From the NCBI GenBank assembly GCA_012719335.1, contig JAAYAO010000051.1, positions 1 to 9,743 of the forward strand: a DNA stretch of 9,743 nt, in the 5' to 3' direction. Under the pieces are notes generated by a model. The model saw only the letters and a list, made by a program, of their open reading frames with translations. It was not told the origin of the DNA and did no database searches. The DNA comes from Propionibacterium sp. (GTDB taxonomy: Bacteria; Actinomycetota; Actinomycetes; Propionibacteriales; Propionibacteriaceae). Within the stretch, counting starts at the first letter, position 1, and the number at the start of each line of letters is the position of its first letter. Shown here in pieces: positions 1 through 8,037 of the stretch. The translations under genes were made by a program, and so were the position numbers.

Positions 1-2747
1 CCCTCACCGGTGTTCGACTTGCCGCCGAGCCGGTTCATCGCGATCGCCAGGGTTTCGTGGGCTTCCCGCGAGATCGAGCCGTAGCTCATCGCCCCGGTCG
101 AGAAACGCTTCACGATCTCCGAGGCGGGCTCCACCTCGTCCAACGGCACCGGGGTGCGGTCGGCCCGGAACTCCAACAACCCGCGCAGGGTCATCAGCCG
201 TTCGGCCCGCTCGTTCACCCGGGCGGTGTACTGGCGGAACACATCGAAGCGACGGTTGCGGGTGGAGTGTTGCAGCCGGAAGACCGTCTCGGGGTCGAAC
301 AGGTGCTCCTCACCCTCGCGGCGCCACTGGTAGTCGCCACCGACCCACAGGTTGCGGTGCGCCGGCGGCACCCCGTCGCTGGGGTGGGCCATCCGGTGTC
401 GGGATTCGACCTCGGCGGCCAGTTCGGTCAACCCGATGCCGCCAAGTTTGCTGACCGTGCCGGTGAAGTACCGCTCGATCACGTCCTCGGACAGGCCGAG
501 GGCCTCGAAGATCTGCGCACCGGTGTAGGACGCGACGGTGGACACGCCCATCTTCGACATCACCTTCACCACGCCCTTGCCGAGCGCCTTGATGATGTTG
601 GTGACCGCCGTGTCGGGTTCGACGGTGACGTAGCTGCCCTGCCGGGACAGGTCCTCGGCCGACTCGAACAGCAGGTACGGGTTGATCGCGGCCGCGCCGT
701 AACCGATCAGCAGCGCGGCATGGTGCACCTCCCGGACGTCCCCGGCCTCGACGACCAACCCCACCCGGGTGCGGGACTTCTGCCGCACCAGGTGGTGGTG
801 CACCGCGGCGGTGGCCAGCAGGGACGGGATCGGGGCCAGGTCGGCGGTGGAGTGCCGGTCGGAGATGACCAGCACCTTGGCGCCGCTCTCGATCGCCTCC
901 GAGGCCTCCGCGCACAGCGCGTCCAGGGCATCGCGCAGCCCGTCGGCCCCCTCGGCCACCCGGTAGCGGCAGCGCAGGACGTGGGAGGCCAGGTCGGGCA
1001 GGTCGCCGTCGCGGTTGATCTGGACGATCTGCTTCAGCTCGTCGTTGTTCAGGATCGGGTACGGCAGCACGATCTGGCGCATCGAGCGCGGCCCCGGGTC
1101 GAGCAGGTTCTCCTCCGGCCCGATGGTGTTGCGCAGCGAGGTGACCAGTTCCTCCCGGATCGCGTCCAGCGGCGGGTTGGTGACCTGGGCGAAGTGCTGG
1201 ATGAAGTAGTCGAACAGCAACCGGGGCCGTCCCGACAGCACCGCCGGCGGGGTGTCGGACCCCATCGACCCGATCGGCTCGGCACCGGTGTTGGCCATCG
1301 GCGCCACTACCAGCCGCAGCTCCTCCTCGGTGTAGCCGAAGACCTGCTGGCGGCGTACCACCGAGGAGTGGGTGTGCACCACGTGCTCGCGTTGCGGCAG
1401 TTCGTTCAGGTTCACCCGGGTCTCGGCCAGCCATTCCCCGTACGGTTCGGCCTCCGACAGCGAGCGCTTGATCTCCTCGTCGGGCACGATCCGGTGTTCG
1501 GCCAGGTCGGCCAGGAACATCCGGCCCGGCTGCAGCCGGCCCTTGGTGGCGATCCGGTCGGCGGGAATGTCCAGCACGCCAGCTTCGGAGGCCAGCACCA
1601 CCAGCCCGTCGTGGGTTACCCAGTAGCGGCCCGGGCGCAGCCCGTTGCGGTCCAGCACCGCACCGATCAAGGTGCCGTCGGTGAAGGTCATACAGGCCGG
1701 CCCGTCCCAGGGCTCCATCAGGCAGGAGTGGAACTCGTAGAAGTCGCGCATCTGCTGGGTCAGGTCGGAGTTGTTCTCCCAGGCTTCGGGAATCATCATC
1801 AACACCGCGTGCGGCAGGCTGCGCCCACCCAGGTGCAGCAGCTCGAGCACCTGGTCGAAAATGCCCGAGTCGGACGAGCCCGGCTCGGCGATCGGGAACA
1901 GTCGCTGCAGGTCTCCGGGAATCAGGTCGGTGTCCAGCAGTGCTTCGCGGGCCCGCATCCAGTTGCGGTTGCCGCGCACGGTGTTGATCTCGCCGTTGTG
2001 CGCGATCATCCGGAAGGGGTGCGCCAGCCGCCAGGACGGGAAGGTGTTGGTGGAGAACCGCGAGTGCACCAGCGCCAGCGCCGAGGCCATCCGCTCGTCG
2101 TGCAGGTCGGGGTACAGCTCACCGAGCTGGTCGGTGGTCAGCATGCCCTTGTAGACGGTGGTGCGCGCCGAGAGGGAGGCGAAGTACAGGTCGAGTTCCA
2201 GAGTGGCTCGCACCCGCAGGACGAACGCGGCCCGGTCCAGGTCCAGCCCGGTCAGGGCACGACCCTCGGCGTCGGTGGCAGTGACGAAGAGTTGCTGGAA
2301 GTCGGGCATCGACGCGGTCGACACCGGGCTGAGGGTGCTCGCATCGTGCGGCACCGCACGCCACCCCAGGACGCGCAGACCCTCCTCCTCGGCGATCCGC
2401 GCCACGGCATCGCGGGCGGTGCTCGCCCCGGTGGGGTCGGTCGGCATGAAGACCATGCCCATCGCGTAGGCACCGGCGGCCGGCAGCTCGAAGTCGACCA
2501 CTCCGCGCAGGAACGCGTCGGGCACCTGGATCAGGATGCCCGCACCGTCCCCGGCTGCGGTGTCGGCGCCGGTGGCGCCGCGGTGATCCAGGTTGCGCAG
2601 GGCTTCCAGACCCTGCTGGACGATCGCGTGGGAGGGTTCACCGCTGAGGGTCGCCACGAAGGCCACCCCGCAGGCGTCGTGCTCGTGCAGCGGGTCGTAC
2701 AGGCCTTGGGCGGTGGGCGCATGTCCCCGAGCGGTGAAAGCGGTCAT
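1..2747 (-). CDS. gltB: Glutamate synthase large subunit (GltB), 3' end cut by window edge
   Basis: Large (alpha) subunit of NADPH glutamate synthase, a cytosolic enzyme that hydrolyses glutamine and passes the ammonia through a tunnel to 2-oxoglutarate at an FMN/Fe-S site, giving two glutamates. 915 codons are visible of a family length near 1500. The N-terminal class II glutamine amidotransferase domain starts at Cys26 in HDACGVAF; the family removes a propeptide so that this Cys becomes residue 1, implying a 25-residue propeptide here. Amidotransferase motifs are HRGATGAD (55-62), [12 protein letters not shown] (228-239) and HNGEINT (250-256). The central domain follows, and the frame leaves the window just inside the FMN-binding synthase domain ([18 protein letters not shown] at about 907-915). 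The ATG at 2747 is fixed by GGAGG at 2757-2753 with a 5-nt spacer. It lies after a terminator, so it is probably transcribed separately; gltD would be expected beyond position 1. No frameshift is seen. Confidence 0.97.
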   Translation of the reverse strand, partial: MTAFTARGHAPTAQGLYDPLHEHDACGVAFVATLSGEPSHAIVQQGLEALRNLDHRGATGADTAAGDGAGILIQVPDAFLRGVVDFELPAAGAYAMGMVFMPTDPTGASTARDAVARIAEEEGLRVLGWRAVPHDASTLSPVSTASMPDFQQLFVTATDAEGRALTGLDLDRAAFVLRVRATLELDLYFASLSARTTVYKGMLTTDQLGELYPDLHDERMASALALVHSRFSTNTFPSWRLAHPFRMIAHNGEINTVRGNRNWMRAREALLDTDLIPGDLQRLFPIAEPGSSDSGIFDQVLELLHLGGRSLPHAVLMMIPEAWENNSDLTQQMRDFYEFHSCLMEPWDGPACMTFTDGTLIGAVLDRNGLRPGRYWVTHDGLVVLASEAGVLDIPADRIATKGRLQPGRMFLADLAEHRIVPDEEIKRSLSEAEPYGEWLAETRVNLNELPQREHVVHTHSSVVRRQQVFGYTEEELRLVVAPMANTGAEPIGSMGSDTPPAVLSGRPRLLFDYFIQHFAQVTNPPLDAIREELVTSLRNTIGPEENLLDPGPRSMRQIVLPYPILNNDELKQIVQINRDGDLPDLASHVLRCRYRVAEGADGLRDALDALCAEASEAIESGAKVLVISDRHSTADLAPIPSLLATAAVHHHLVRQKSRTRVGLVVEAGDVREVHHAALLIGYGAAAINPYLLFESAEDLSRQGSYVTVEPDTAVTNIIKALGKGVVKVMSKMGVSTVASYTGAQIFEALGLSEDVIERYFTGTVSKLGGIGLTELAAEVESRHRMAHPSDGVPPAHRNLWVGGDYQWRREGEEHLFDPETVFRLQHSTRNRRFDVFRQYTARVNERAERLMTLRGLLEFRADRTPVPLDEVEPASEIVKRFSTGAMSYGSISREAHETLAIAMNRLGGKSNTGE

Positions 2748-2752
2748 CCGGT

Positions 2753-2757
2753 CCTCC
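2753..2757 (-). promoter_or_regulatory. Shine-Dalgarno site of gltB
   Basis: GGAGG on the minus strand, five bases before the ATG at 2747. It is one of the strongest ribosome sites in the window and decides the gltB start. It also fits gltB being the first gene of its own transcript rather than a coupled gene. Confidence 0.8.
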
Positions 2758-2828
2758 GAACGTTGGATGGGCAGGAAAATCGGACTGCGGAGCAGACCCC
2801 GATCAGGTCGCAATGTTGGCATCCGGCT

Positions 2829-2866
2829 TTTTCGTTCGCGCTACAGCTTTGTTACAGGCGTGAAAC
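2829..2866. promoter_or_regulatory. Candidate GlnR-type nitrogen-control box upstream of gltB
   Basis: The plus strand reads GTTAC (2851-2855), six bases, GAAAC (2862-2866). This matches all nine specified bases of the half-box gTnAC-N6-GaAAC known for actinobacterial GlnR. Continuing the 11-bp register leftward gives GCTAC (2840-2844) and TTTTC (2829-2833), which are degenerate. On the minus strand the same register gives CTGTT, CTGTA, CTGTA at 11-bp steps. The site lies about 80-120 bp before the gltB ATG, a sensible place for a nitrogen regulator of an assimilation gene. The GAAAC half is also the outer arm of the terminator hairpin, so one alternative is that it is only terminator sequence. 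No convincing -35/-10 pair was found nearby. Confidence 0.4.
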
Positions 2867-2902
2867 AGCCCGCGGTGGTGGACGCGCACCGCGGGCTGTT
2901 TC
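2862..2902 (-). terminator. Strong intrinsic terminator hairpin after the dsbA-like gene
   Basis: A perfect 16-bp inverted repeat (2862-2877 with 2887-2902) and a 9-nt loop. The core is very GC-rich (GCCCGCGG) and the outer pairs are GAAAC/GTTTC. Read on the minus strand it starts 35 nt after the stop codon of the DsbA-like gene and ends in a short GUUUC rather than a long U tract, a form common in actinobacteria. Because the arms end in AAAC and GTTT it could work in both directions, but no plus-strand gene is seen. It separates the trp/redox unit from gltB. Confidence 0.8.
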
Positions 2903-2914
2903 GTTGCCGGACGA

Positions 2915-2931
2915 GGGCGTGTGCCACGCCC
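2915..2931 (-). terminator. Small hairpin between the dsbA-like stop and the main terminator
   Basis: A perfect 7-bp stem, GGGCGTG (2915-2921) with CACGCCC (2925-2931), and a 3-nt loop. It lies six bases after the stop codon of the DsbA-like gene and directly before the 16-bp hairpin. There is no U tract. It may be the first of two tandem terminators or a 3'-end stabiliser of the mRNA. Confidence 0.45.
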
Positions 2932-2936
2932 GCCGA

Positions 2937-3704
2937 TCAGGGTTCGACGCCGAGGGTTTCGGCCAGCGATTCCTTGGTCATGCCGGCCAGGTCGTAGGGC
3001 TCACCGTTGACCCGCACGGTCGGGGTGCCGCTGACACCCATCGCCCGGGAGGTCTGGTTGATGGATTCGGCCCACTGGCCCTGCTCCAGGTTCTGCACAC
3101 AACTGGCGAAGGTTTCGGGCACCGAACCGTTCACCTGATCGGCCAGGTCGACCAACTGCTCGCTGTTCCACTCAAGGTTGGAGTTCTCGAACAGGGCCTT
3201 CTGGTAGGCCTTGCCGAAGCCCTCCTCGGTGGCGCAGGCGAAGGCATTGGCCGCGTTCGCCGAGCCGGCGGTCAGGAAGGCCATCGGCCAGGCCTCCATC
3301 TTCCACTGGCCGGTTTCGATCGCCTTGTCGATCAGCGGCCCGTACTCCTCCTCGAAGTCGATGCAGTGCGGGCAGTGGAAGTCGGCCCACACCGAAATGG
3401 TGTTGGGCGCACCGTCCTCACCGAACACGATGGGCTGGTTCATCACCACCTGTTGCGGGGAGTCCTGGTAGCTGCTGCCCTCCCCGGCCGACGGGCCGCG
3501 GGTGGACTGGAACCAGGAGAACAGCACACCGCCGCCGACCACCAGGGCCACCACCACGACCGCGGCGATGATCAGCGTCATCCGGTCTTTCTTGCGCTTC
3601 TCGGCCTGGGCTTGCTGCCGGGCGCGTTCCCGGGCGTTGCTACCGGTGGGCGACGGTGCCCCGGCCTTCTTCAACTTCTTGTTGGCCTGGCTCTTCTTGC
3701 TCAT
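2937..3704 (-). CDS. Membrane-anchored DsbA-like thiol:disulfide oxidoreductase
   Basis: 255 residues. A lysine/arginine-rich cytoplasmic tail (1-41) is followed by one membrane helix (about 43-62) and an extracytoplasmic thioredoxin-fold domain from about 85 to the end. The active site is CPHC (Cys111, Cys114) in DFHCPHC, the classic DsbA dipeptide, which favours an oxidising role. The cis-proline loop is GVSGTPT with Pro228. Two further cysteines, Cys157 and Cys202, lie in the helical insertion and could form a second disulfide, as is known for some actinobacterial DsbA homologues. The likely role is to put disulfides into exported proteins; the oxidant that recharges it is not shown. The start is set by GAGGAG (3715-3710) five bases before the ATG, which overlaps the stop of the MauE-like gene (ATGA). 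It is the last gene of the unit and is followed by terminators. Fold and family are clear; substrates are unknown. Confidence 0.93.
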   Translation of the reverse strand: MSKKSQANKKLKKAGAPSPTGSNARERARQQAQAEKRKKDRMTLIIAAVVVVALVVGGGVLFSWFQSTRGPSAGEGSSYQDSPQQVVMNQPIVFGEDGAPNTISVWADFHCPHCIDFEEEYGPLIDKAIETGQWKMEAWPMAFLTAGSANAANAFACATEEGFGKAYQKALFENSNLEWNSEQLVDLADQVNGSVPETFASCVQNLEQGQWAESINQTSRAMGVSGTPTVRVNGEPYDLAGMTKESLAETLGVEP

Positions 3705-4240
3705 TCGTTCTCCTCGTCATGCACAACAAACTCCTCGTCCTCACCGAACCGGTCGAGGCTGAACTTCGACCGGGGAAAGAGGATCAGCCACCCGGCCAGC
3801 AACGCGAAACCGACATCGCGCACCAGATCGGGAAGGTAGCTGGTTTCATCGGGGGCCACCTGACCCCCGCCACCGAAGCAGCCGCAGTCGATGGTCAATC
3901 CGCGGGCCCACGCCGAGATGATGCCGGCGATGAACAACACCAACAGCAGCGCCGAGACGATCGCGGTCGGCCGGGTCAGCAGGCCCGCCAGCAGCAACAG
4001 CCCCAGCGCGATCTCGAACCAGGGCAGGCCCCAACCGATCAGGTGCTCCAGCCCCGACGGCAGGGGCAGTTCGTAGGCCTGGACGGCCATCACCGATTGT
4101 TGCGGGGAGCCCACCTTCAGCAGGCCCGACACCAGCCAGATCGCGGCCAGGGCCAGTCGGGCCACCAGCGAGATCCAGGGTTGTGCCTTCGTGAACGTCG
4201 TCGGCCCCGGTGGGGCCGTGGTGGCTGTGGTCGCCGTCAT
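3701..4240 (-). CDS. MauE/DoxX-like redox-associated membrane protein
   Basis: 179 residues with four predicted membrane helices at about 22-41, 66-87, 92-112 and 136-155. A conserved loop after helix 3, IDCGCFGGGG, holds Cys119 and Cys121, as in the MauE/DoxX-type redox-associated family. MauE itself is needed, with the thioredoxin-like MauD, for maturation of disulfide-rich methylamine dehydrogenase; no other mau gene is seen here. By inference this protein could exchange electrons or thiols with the DsbA-like protein encoded next. The C-terminal tail is strongly acidic (GEDEEFVVHDEENE). The ATG at 4240 overlaps the stop of the Sco-like gene (ATGA) and has GAGGTG at 4250-4245. Its own stop overlaps the dsbA-like start in the same way. 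The family call is good; the biochemical role is inference. Confidence 0.88.
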   Translation of the reverse strand: MTATTATTAPPGPTTFTKAQPWISLVARLALAAIWLVSGLLKVGSPQQSVMAVQAYELPLPSGLEHLIGWGLPWFEIALGLLLLAGLLTRPTAIVSALLLVLFIAGIISAWARGLTIDCGCFGGGGQVAPDETSYLPDLVRDVGFALLAGWLILFPRSKFSLDRFGEDEEFVVHDEENE

Positions 4241-4854
4241 GATTCACCTCGAACGAGATTGTCCAGATCGGCAGCGATGTCGGCGGCCGAGTCGTCCTGT
4301 TGCCAGTACACGATCGCGGAGCGGTCCGGACCGAAGGCGATGAGTTGGGTGCCGTGTCCCAAGAAGTAGCCGTCCTGTCCGTTGCGTTGCTTACCACTGA
4401 TCGCGACCCCGACCCGTTCGGCGACGTGCTGGACGTCGGAGCGGTCACCGGTCAATCCGATCACACCGGGGGCCGTGCGTGCCAACCAGTCTTGCAGGAT
4501 CGCGGGGGTGTCGCGGACGGGGTCCACGGTGATCAGGATGCCGGTGACGCGTTGCCGCAGGGCCTCGGGCAGCAATTCGAGGGCTTCGGCGAGGGTGGCC
4601 GGGGCGGAGGAACAGCGGGGTTCGCAGTGGCTGTACCCGAAGACCAGCACCACGATCGGTGAGGTCGGGGTGGACGCCAGCCGGTAGGCGTGGCCGGCGC
4701 TGTCGGTGAACAGGGTGTCGGGCAGGTCGTAGGGTTCGGTGACCTCGGTGCCGTGCAGGTCGACACGCTGCTCGGCGGCCGGCGTCTGCGCGGCCGACCC
4801 GCACCCGGCCAACAACACGAGCGCGAGCCCCATCACCATCCACACGGGCCTCAC
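4237..4854 (-). CDS. Sco1/SenC-family lipoprotein
   Basis: 205 residues from the chosen GTG. The N-terminus is a lipoprotein signal, Arg2, a hydrophobic core and LLAGC with Cys18 as the lipid-modified residue, so the protein should sit on the outer face of the membrane. The thioredoxin-fold domain has GYSHCEPRC (Cys77, Cys81), ITVDPVRDTP (108-117) and a late His167 in FLGHGTQ. These are the two Cys and one His that bind copper in Sco proteins, which help load the CuA centre of cytochrome c oxidase or act as thiol reductases. It departs from the usual motif: the Pro after the second Cys and the Asp before the His are missing. An in-frame GTG at 4875 would add seven residues; the 4854 start gives a cleaner signal peptide and has GAAGG about 10 nt upstream. 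It follows trpA by 52 bp with no terminator between them and is ATGA-coupled to the MauE-like gene. Confidence 0.9.
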   Translation of the reverse strand: MRPVWMVMGLALVLLAGCGSAAQTPAAEQRVDLHGTEVTEPYDLPDTLFTDSAGHAYRLASTPTSPIVVLVFGYSHCEPRCSSAPATLAEALELLPEALRQRVTGILITVDPVRDTPAILQDWLARTAPGVIGLTGDRSDVQHVAERVGVAISGKQRNGQDGYFLGHGTQLIAFGPDRSAIVYWQQDDSAADIAADLDNLVRGES

Positions 4855-4906
4855 GAGGGTACAACCTTCACCCACCCCGGATGGTTCCCGAAGTGGACGA
4901 TTTCTT

Positions 4907-5752
4907 TCAGGGCCGGCGTCGCACGCCCTCGGCGAGGTCGTCGACGACCCGGGCCATCTCGGTCAGATCCTCCGGGGTACCCGCATCAGCGGCCGCCAGC
5001 AGGGTCTTGACCAGGGCCGACCCGACGATCACCGCGTCGGCGTACTGCGCCACGGTGGCGGCCTGGTCACCGTCGGACACGCCCAGCCCGAGCCCGATCA
5101 GGGTGTCGGGGACGAGCTCGCGCACCCGGGCGACCAGGTCGGCGCCGGCGGCCGAGGTGCTGCTGCGGGTGCCGGTGACCCCCATCACCGCGGTGGCGTA
5201 CACCCAGCCGCGGCAATGCTGCACGGTGCTGACGATCCGCTCATCGGTGGACGAGGGGGCGACCAGGAAGATCCGTTCCAGGTCGTACTTCTCCGACGCG
5301 GCCAGCCATTCCTCGGCCTCGTCCGGGGTCAGGTCGGGGGTGATCAACCCGGCCCCGCCGGCGTTGGCGAAGTCCCGGGCGAAGGCGTCCACGCCGTACT
5401 GCTCGACCAGGTTCCAGTAGGTCATGGTGACCGGCACCGCCCCGGCGGCGGCGACCGCCTCGGCGGCGGCGAACACGTCGCGGGTGCGCACCCCGGCCCG
5501 CAGAGCCTCGGTGCCGGCCCGCTGGATCACCGGGCCGTCCATCATCGGGTCGCTGTAGGGGATGCCGATCTCGACGATGTCGGCCCCGGCCGATCGGTGC
5601 CCCTGCGACAGCAGGGTCATCGCGGCCAGGGACAGGTCCACGCTCGGGTAGCCGACCGGCAGGTACCCGATGAACGCCGCCCGGCCCTCCTGTTTGGCCG
5701 CGGCGATCGCCCGGCCCGATGCGCCCGGCTCGCGGGTCAGTTCGTTGCTCAT
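4907..5752 (-). CDS. trpA: Tryptophan synthase alpha subunit
   Basis: 281 residues, slightly longer than the usual 265-270. A TIM-barrel enzyme that splits indole-3-glycerol phosphate to indole and glyceraldehyde 3-phosphate and channels indole to TrpB. The catalytic pair is visible as Glu61 in [11 protein letters not shown] and Asp72 in MMDGP, 11 residues apart as in the family (Glu49/Asp60). The phosphate-site motifs VMGVTGTRS and [14 protein letters not shown] follow. The stretch [12 protein letters not shown] just before the first motif is a few residues longer than is typical. The ATG at 5752 overlaps the trpB stop (ATGA), with a G-run before it that can serve as a ribosome site. The gene ends at TGA 4909-4907 with no terminator, so transcription probably runs on into the Sco-like gene. 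Confidence 0.97.
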   Translation of the reverse strand: MSNELTREPGASGRAIAAAKQEGRAAFIGYLPVGYPSVDLSLAAMTLLSQGHRSAGADIVEIGIPYSDPMMDGPVIQRAGTEALRAGVRTRDVFAAAEAVAAAGAVPVTMTYWNLVEQYGVDAFARDFANAGGAGLITPDLTPDEAEEWLAASEKYDLERIFLVAPSSTDERIVSTVQHCRGWVYATAVMGVTGTRSSTSAAGADLVARVRELVPDTLIGLGLGVSDGDQAATVAQYADAVIVGSALVKTLLAAADAGTPEDLTEMARVVDDLAEGVRRRP

Positions 5753-6993
5753 TCCTCGGCCCCCTGGAATCCGTCCACCGACCCGTCGATCCCGAACCAT
5801 TCGATGGCGGTGCGCACGTCCTTGTCGCCGCGGCCCGACAGGTTCACCACGATCAACGGCTCGGCATCGGGTTGTTCGTCGGCGAGGCGCCGGCCCAGTC
5901 GCAGCGCCCCGGCCAGGGCGTGGGCCGACTCGATGGCCGGCATGATGCCCTCGGTGCGCGACAGCAATTTGAACGCGTCCATCGCCTCCCGGTCGGTGAC
6001 CGGCTCGTAGGTGGCCCGGCCGCTGTGGTGCAGCCACGCGTGCTGCGGCCCGACCGCCGGGTAATCCAGACCGGCCGAGATCGAGTGCGATTCCTGGGTT
6101 TGCCCGTCCTCGTTCTGCAGCAGGTAGGTGCGCATCCCGTGCAGCACCCCGATCGCGCCACCGGTCACCGAGGCGGCGTGCCGTCCGGTTTCGATGCCCT
6201 CACCCTCGGCCTCGAAGCCGTACAGTCCGACCGAGGGTTCGTCGATGAAGTCGGCGAACATGCCGATCGCGTTCGAACCGCCACCGACACAGGCCACCAC
6301 CGCATCGGGCAGCCGGCCGTAACGCTGCAGCACCTGGTCGCGCGTTTCGGTGGAGATCACCCGTTGCAGTTCGCGGACGAGCTTGGGGAAGGGATGCGGG
6401 CCGGCGGCCGACCCGATCAGGTAGTGGGTGTTGTCGACGGTGGCGACCCAGTCGCGCATCGCCTCGTTCATCGCGTCCTTCAGGGTGCGGCTGCCGGCGT
6501 TCACCGCGATCACCTCGGCGCCGAGCAACTGCATCCGGGCGACGTTGAGGGCCTGCCGGTCGGTGTCGACCTCGCCCATGTAGACCCGGCATTCCATCCC
6601 GAACAGGGCCGCGGCGGTGGCGGTGGCCACCCCGTGTTGACCGGCCCCGGTCTCGGCGATCAGCCGGGTCTTGCCCATCCGGCGGGTCAGCAGGGCCTGG
6701 CCGAGCACGTTGTTGATCTTGTGTGATCCGGTGTGGTTCAGATCCTCGCGCTTGAGCAGGATGGTGGCGTTGCCGGCGTGTTCGGAGAACCGATCGGCCA
6801 GGGTCAGCGGGGTCGGACGCCCGGCGTAGTTGACCCGCAGGTCGTGCAGTTCGGCCGCGTACGCCGGGTCGGCCTGGGCGGCGGTGAAGGCCGCATCCAG
6901 TTCGTTCAGCGCGGCGTGCAGCGCTTCGGGGGTGAATCGTCCACCGAAGGGGCCGAAGTGGCCCGTCTGGTCGGGGCCGGGTGTGGAGGTCAT
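5749..6993 (-). CDS. trpB: Tryptophan synthase beta subunit
   Basis: 414 residues, normal length. A PLP enzyme that joins indole and L-serine to give tryptophan, working as an alpha2-beta2 complex with TrpA. The N-terminus has the family pattern [10 protein letters not shown] (11-20). The PLP lysine is Lys92 in HTGSHKINN, the catalytic glutamate is Glu114 in AETGAGQHG, the phosphate loop is [10 protein letters not shown] (237-246), and SGRGDKD (386-392) lies near the C-terminus. This is the TrpB1 type that pairs with TrpA, not the TrpB2 type. The ATG at 6993 overlaps the trpC stop (ATGA). Only a weak GGATA precedes it, so translation probably depends on coupling with trpC. Confidence 0.98.
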   Translation of the reverse strand: MTSTPGPDQTGHFGPFGGRFTPEALHAALNELDAAFTAAQADPAYAAELHDLRVNYAGRPTPLTLADRFSEHAGNATILLKREDLNHTGSHKINNVLGQALLTRRMGKTRLIAETGAGQHGVATATAAALFGMECRVYMGEVDTDRQALNVARMQLLGAEVIAVNAGSRTLKDAMNEAMRDWVATVDNTHYLIGSAAGPHPFPKLVRELQRVISTETRDQVLQRYGRLPDAVVACVGGGSNAIGMFADFIDEPSVGLYGFEAEGEGIETGRHAASVTGGAIGVLHGMRTYLLQNEDGQTQESHSISAGLDYPAVGPQHAWLHHSGRATYEPVTDREAMDAFKLLSRTEGIMPAIESAHALAGALRLGRRLADEQPDAEPLIVVNLSGRGDKDVRTAIEWFGIDGSVDGFQGAEE

Positions 6994-7802
6994 TGTTGTG
7001 ATATCCGATTCGTGTGCACGGACGAGCCGGCGGCGATCATCGCCGCCACGCCGTCCTCGGGGTTGGTACCGGTCACCAGGGCTTCACCGACCAGCACCAC
7101 CCGGGCGCCGGCCTCGGCGGCCGCGGCGGCATCGGCGGGGCCCTTCAGCCCGGATTCGGCCACCTTGACCACCTGGTCGGGAATCAGGGGGGCCAGTTCG
7201 GCGAAGGCTTCGGTGTGTACCTCGAGGGTTTGCAGGTTGCGGTTGTTCACCCCGAGCAGCACCGGGTCGAGCTTCAGGGCTCGTTCGATCTCCTCGGCGG
7301 TGTGCACCTCCACCAACGGGGTCAGCCCCAGGTCGAGGCAGTGCTGGTACAGGGCGGCCAGTTCGGCGTCGGTGAGGGCGGCCACGATCAGCAGCGCCAG
7401 GTCGGCACCGGCCACCCGGGCTTCGACGAGTTGGTACTCGTTGCTGGTGAAGTCCTTGCGCAGCACCGGGATGTCGACCGCCGCGCGCACCGCGAGCAGG
7501 TCGTCCAGTGACCCGTGGAAGCGGGTGCGTTCGGTGAGTACCGAGATCGCCGAGGCCCCACCGCGGGCATAGGCCGCCGCCAGTTCGGCCGGGTCGGTGA
7601 TCTCGGCCAACGCGCCCTTGCTCGGGCTGGACCGTTTCACCTCGGCGATCACCGACAGGTCACCGGCGGCGAAGGCGGGCATCGGGTCGCGCACCGGCGG
7701 CGCGTCGGCCAGCCTGGCCCGCAGTTCGCGCAGCGGCAGAGCCGCGGCGCGCCGGTCGGCGTCCTCGCGGGCTACGGCGGTGAGTTCGTCCAGAACTCCC
7801 AC
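6990..7802 (-). CDS. trpC: Indole-3-glycerol phosphate synthase
   Basis: 270 residues, a single-function TrpC with no fused TrpF. It closes the ring of 1-(o-carboxyphenylamino)-1-deoxyribulose 5-phosphate to indole-3-glycerol phosphate in the cytosol. Visible family motifs are [13 protein letters not shown] (51-63, with Glu54 and Lys56), PVLRKDF with catalytic Lys116, VEVHT with Glu165, VNNRNL (185-190) and VAESG with Glu216 and Ser217. The start is GTG at 7802, one base after the TGA of the small HGxxPAAW gene (TGAcGTG). No strong ribosome site precedes it, so reinitiation from the upstream gene is likely. Its stop overlaps the trpB ATG. Confidence 0.97.
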   Translation of the reverse strand: MGVLDELTAVAREDADRRAAALPLRELRARLADAPPVRDPMPAFAAGDLSVIAEVKRSSPSKGALAEITDPAELAAAYARGGASAISVLTERTRFHGSLDDLLAVRAAVDIPVLRKDFTSNEYQLVEARVAGADLALLIVAALTDAELAALYQHCLDLGLTPLVEVHTAEEIERALKLDPVLLGVNNRNLQTLEVHTEAFAELAPLIPDQVVKVAESGLKGPADAAAAAEAGARVVLVGEALVTGTNPEDGVAAMIAAGSSVHTNRISQQ

Positions 7803-7803
7803 G

Positions 7804-8037
7804 TCAGGCGTTGCTCAAGCCGGCAACCTGCATGATCCGGCCGACGATCAGTGCCACCAGCACCACACCACCGGCCACCGCGAGCAACCACCAGTTCAGC
7901 GTCACCACGGCGACGGTGCCGATGATCGCGGCGATGAACGCGATCAGCACGCTCACCCAGGCCGAGGGCGAACGGCCGTGGTGGTACTTGGCGTCTTCCG
8001 GTTCGGTGTTGCCCCGGTTGATGTAGTTGCCGCTCAT
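7804..8037 (-). CDS. HGxxPAAW-type small membrane protein
   Basis: 77 residues. A short polar N-terminus carries the signature HHGRSPSAW (19-27), a variant of the HGxxPAAW motif that names this actinobacterial family. Two closely spaced hydrophobic helices follow at about 27-47 and 50-67. It is predicted to be an inner-membrane protein with very short loops. Its biochemical function is not known. Homologues are found between the trpE/membrane-protein pair and trpC in other actinobacteria, as here. The start is fixed by AGGAGG (8048-8043) five bases before the ATG; an in-frame ATG 22 codons upstream has no ribosome site. trpC begins one base after its stop, so translation of trpC probably relies on this gene. 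Confidence 0.9.
   Translation of the reverse strand: MSGNYINRGNTEPEDAKYHHGRSPSAWVSVLIAFIAAIIGTVAVVTLNWWLLAVAGGVVLVALIVGRIMQVAGLSNA

Noticed and set aside
310..1434. A 374-codon minus-strand frame inside gltB
   Set aside because: It lies in another frame of gltB, whose correct frame gives continuous glutamate synthase sequence from 2747 to the window edge. There is no sign of a frameshift.
2748..2861. A sigma-70 type promoter for gltB
   Set aside because: A TTGCGA element is present on the minus strand, but no -10-like hexamer lies at 16-18 bp from it, so no promoter is called.
57..3839. A 1260-codon plus-strand open frame across gltB and the redox genes
   Set aside because: It is antisense to gltB, the DsbA-like gene and part of the MauE-like gene, all with clear motifs. 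Its product is a low-complexity Gly/Val/His/Gln/Arg-rich string with no domain, as expected opposite GC-rich codons.
4855..4875. A seven-residue longer Sco-like start at GTG 4875
   Set aside because: It would put a Gly/Glu/Cys/Thr stretch before the Arg of the lipoprotein signal and has no well-placed ribosome site. The GTG at 4854 gives a normal lipoprotein signal. The choice is not certain.
4739..6010. A 423-codon plus-strand open frame opposite trpA
   Set aside because: It is a shadow of trpA, the trpB end and the Sco start; the product shows no recognisable motif and has biased composition.
5719..6726. A 335-codon plus-strand open frame opposite trpB
   Set aside because: It is antisense to a complete trpB with all catalytic motifs, and its product is of shadow composition.
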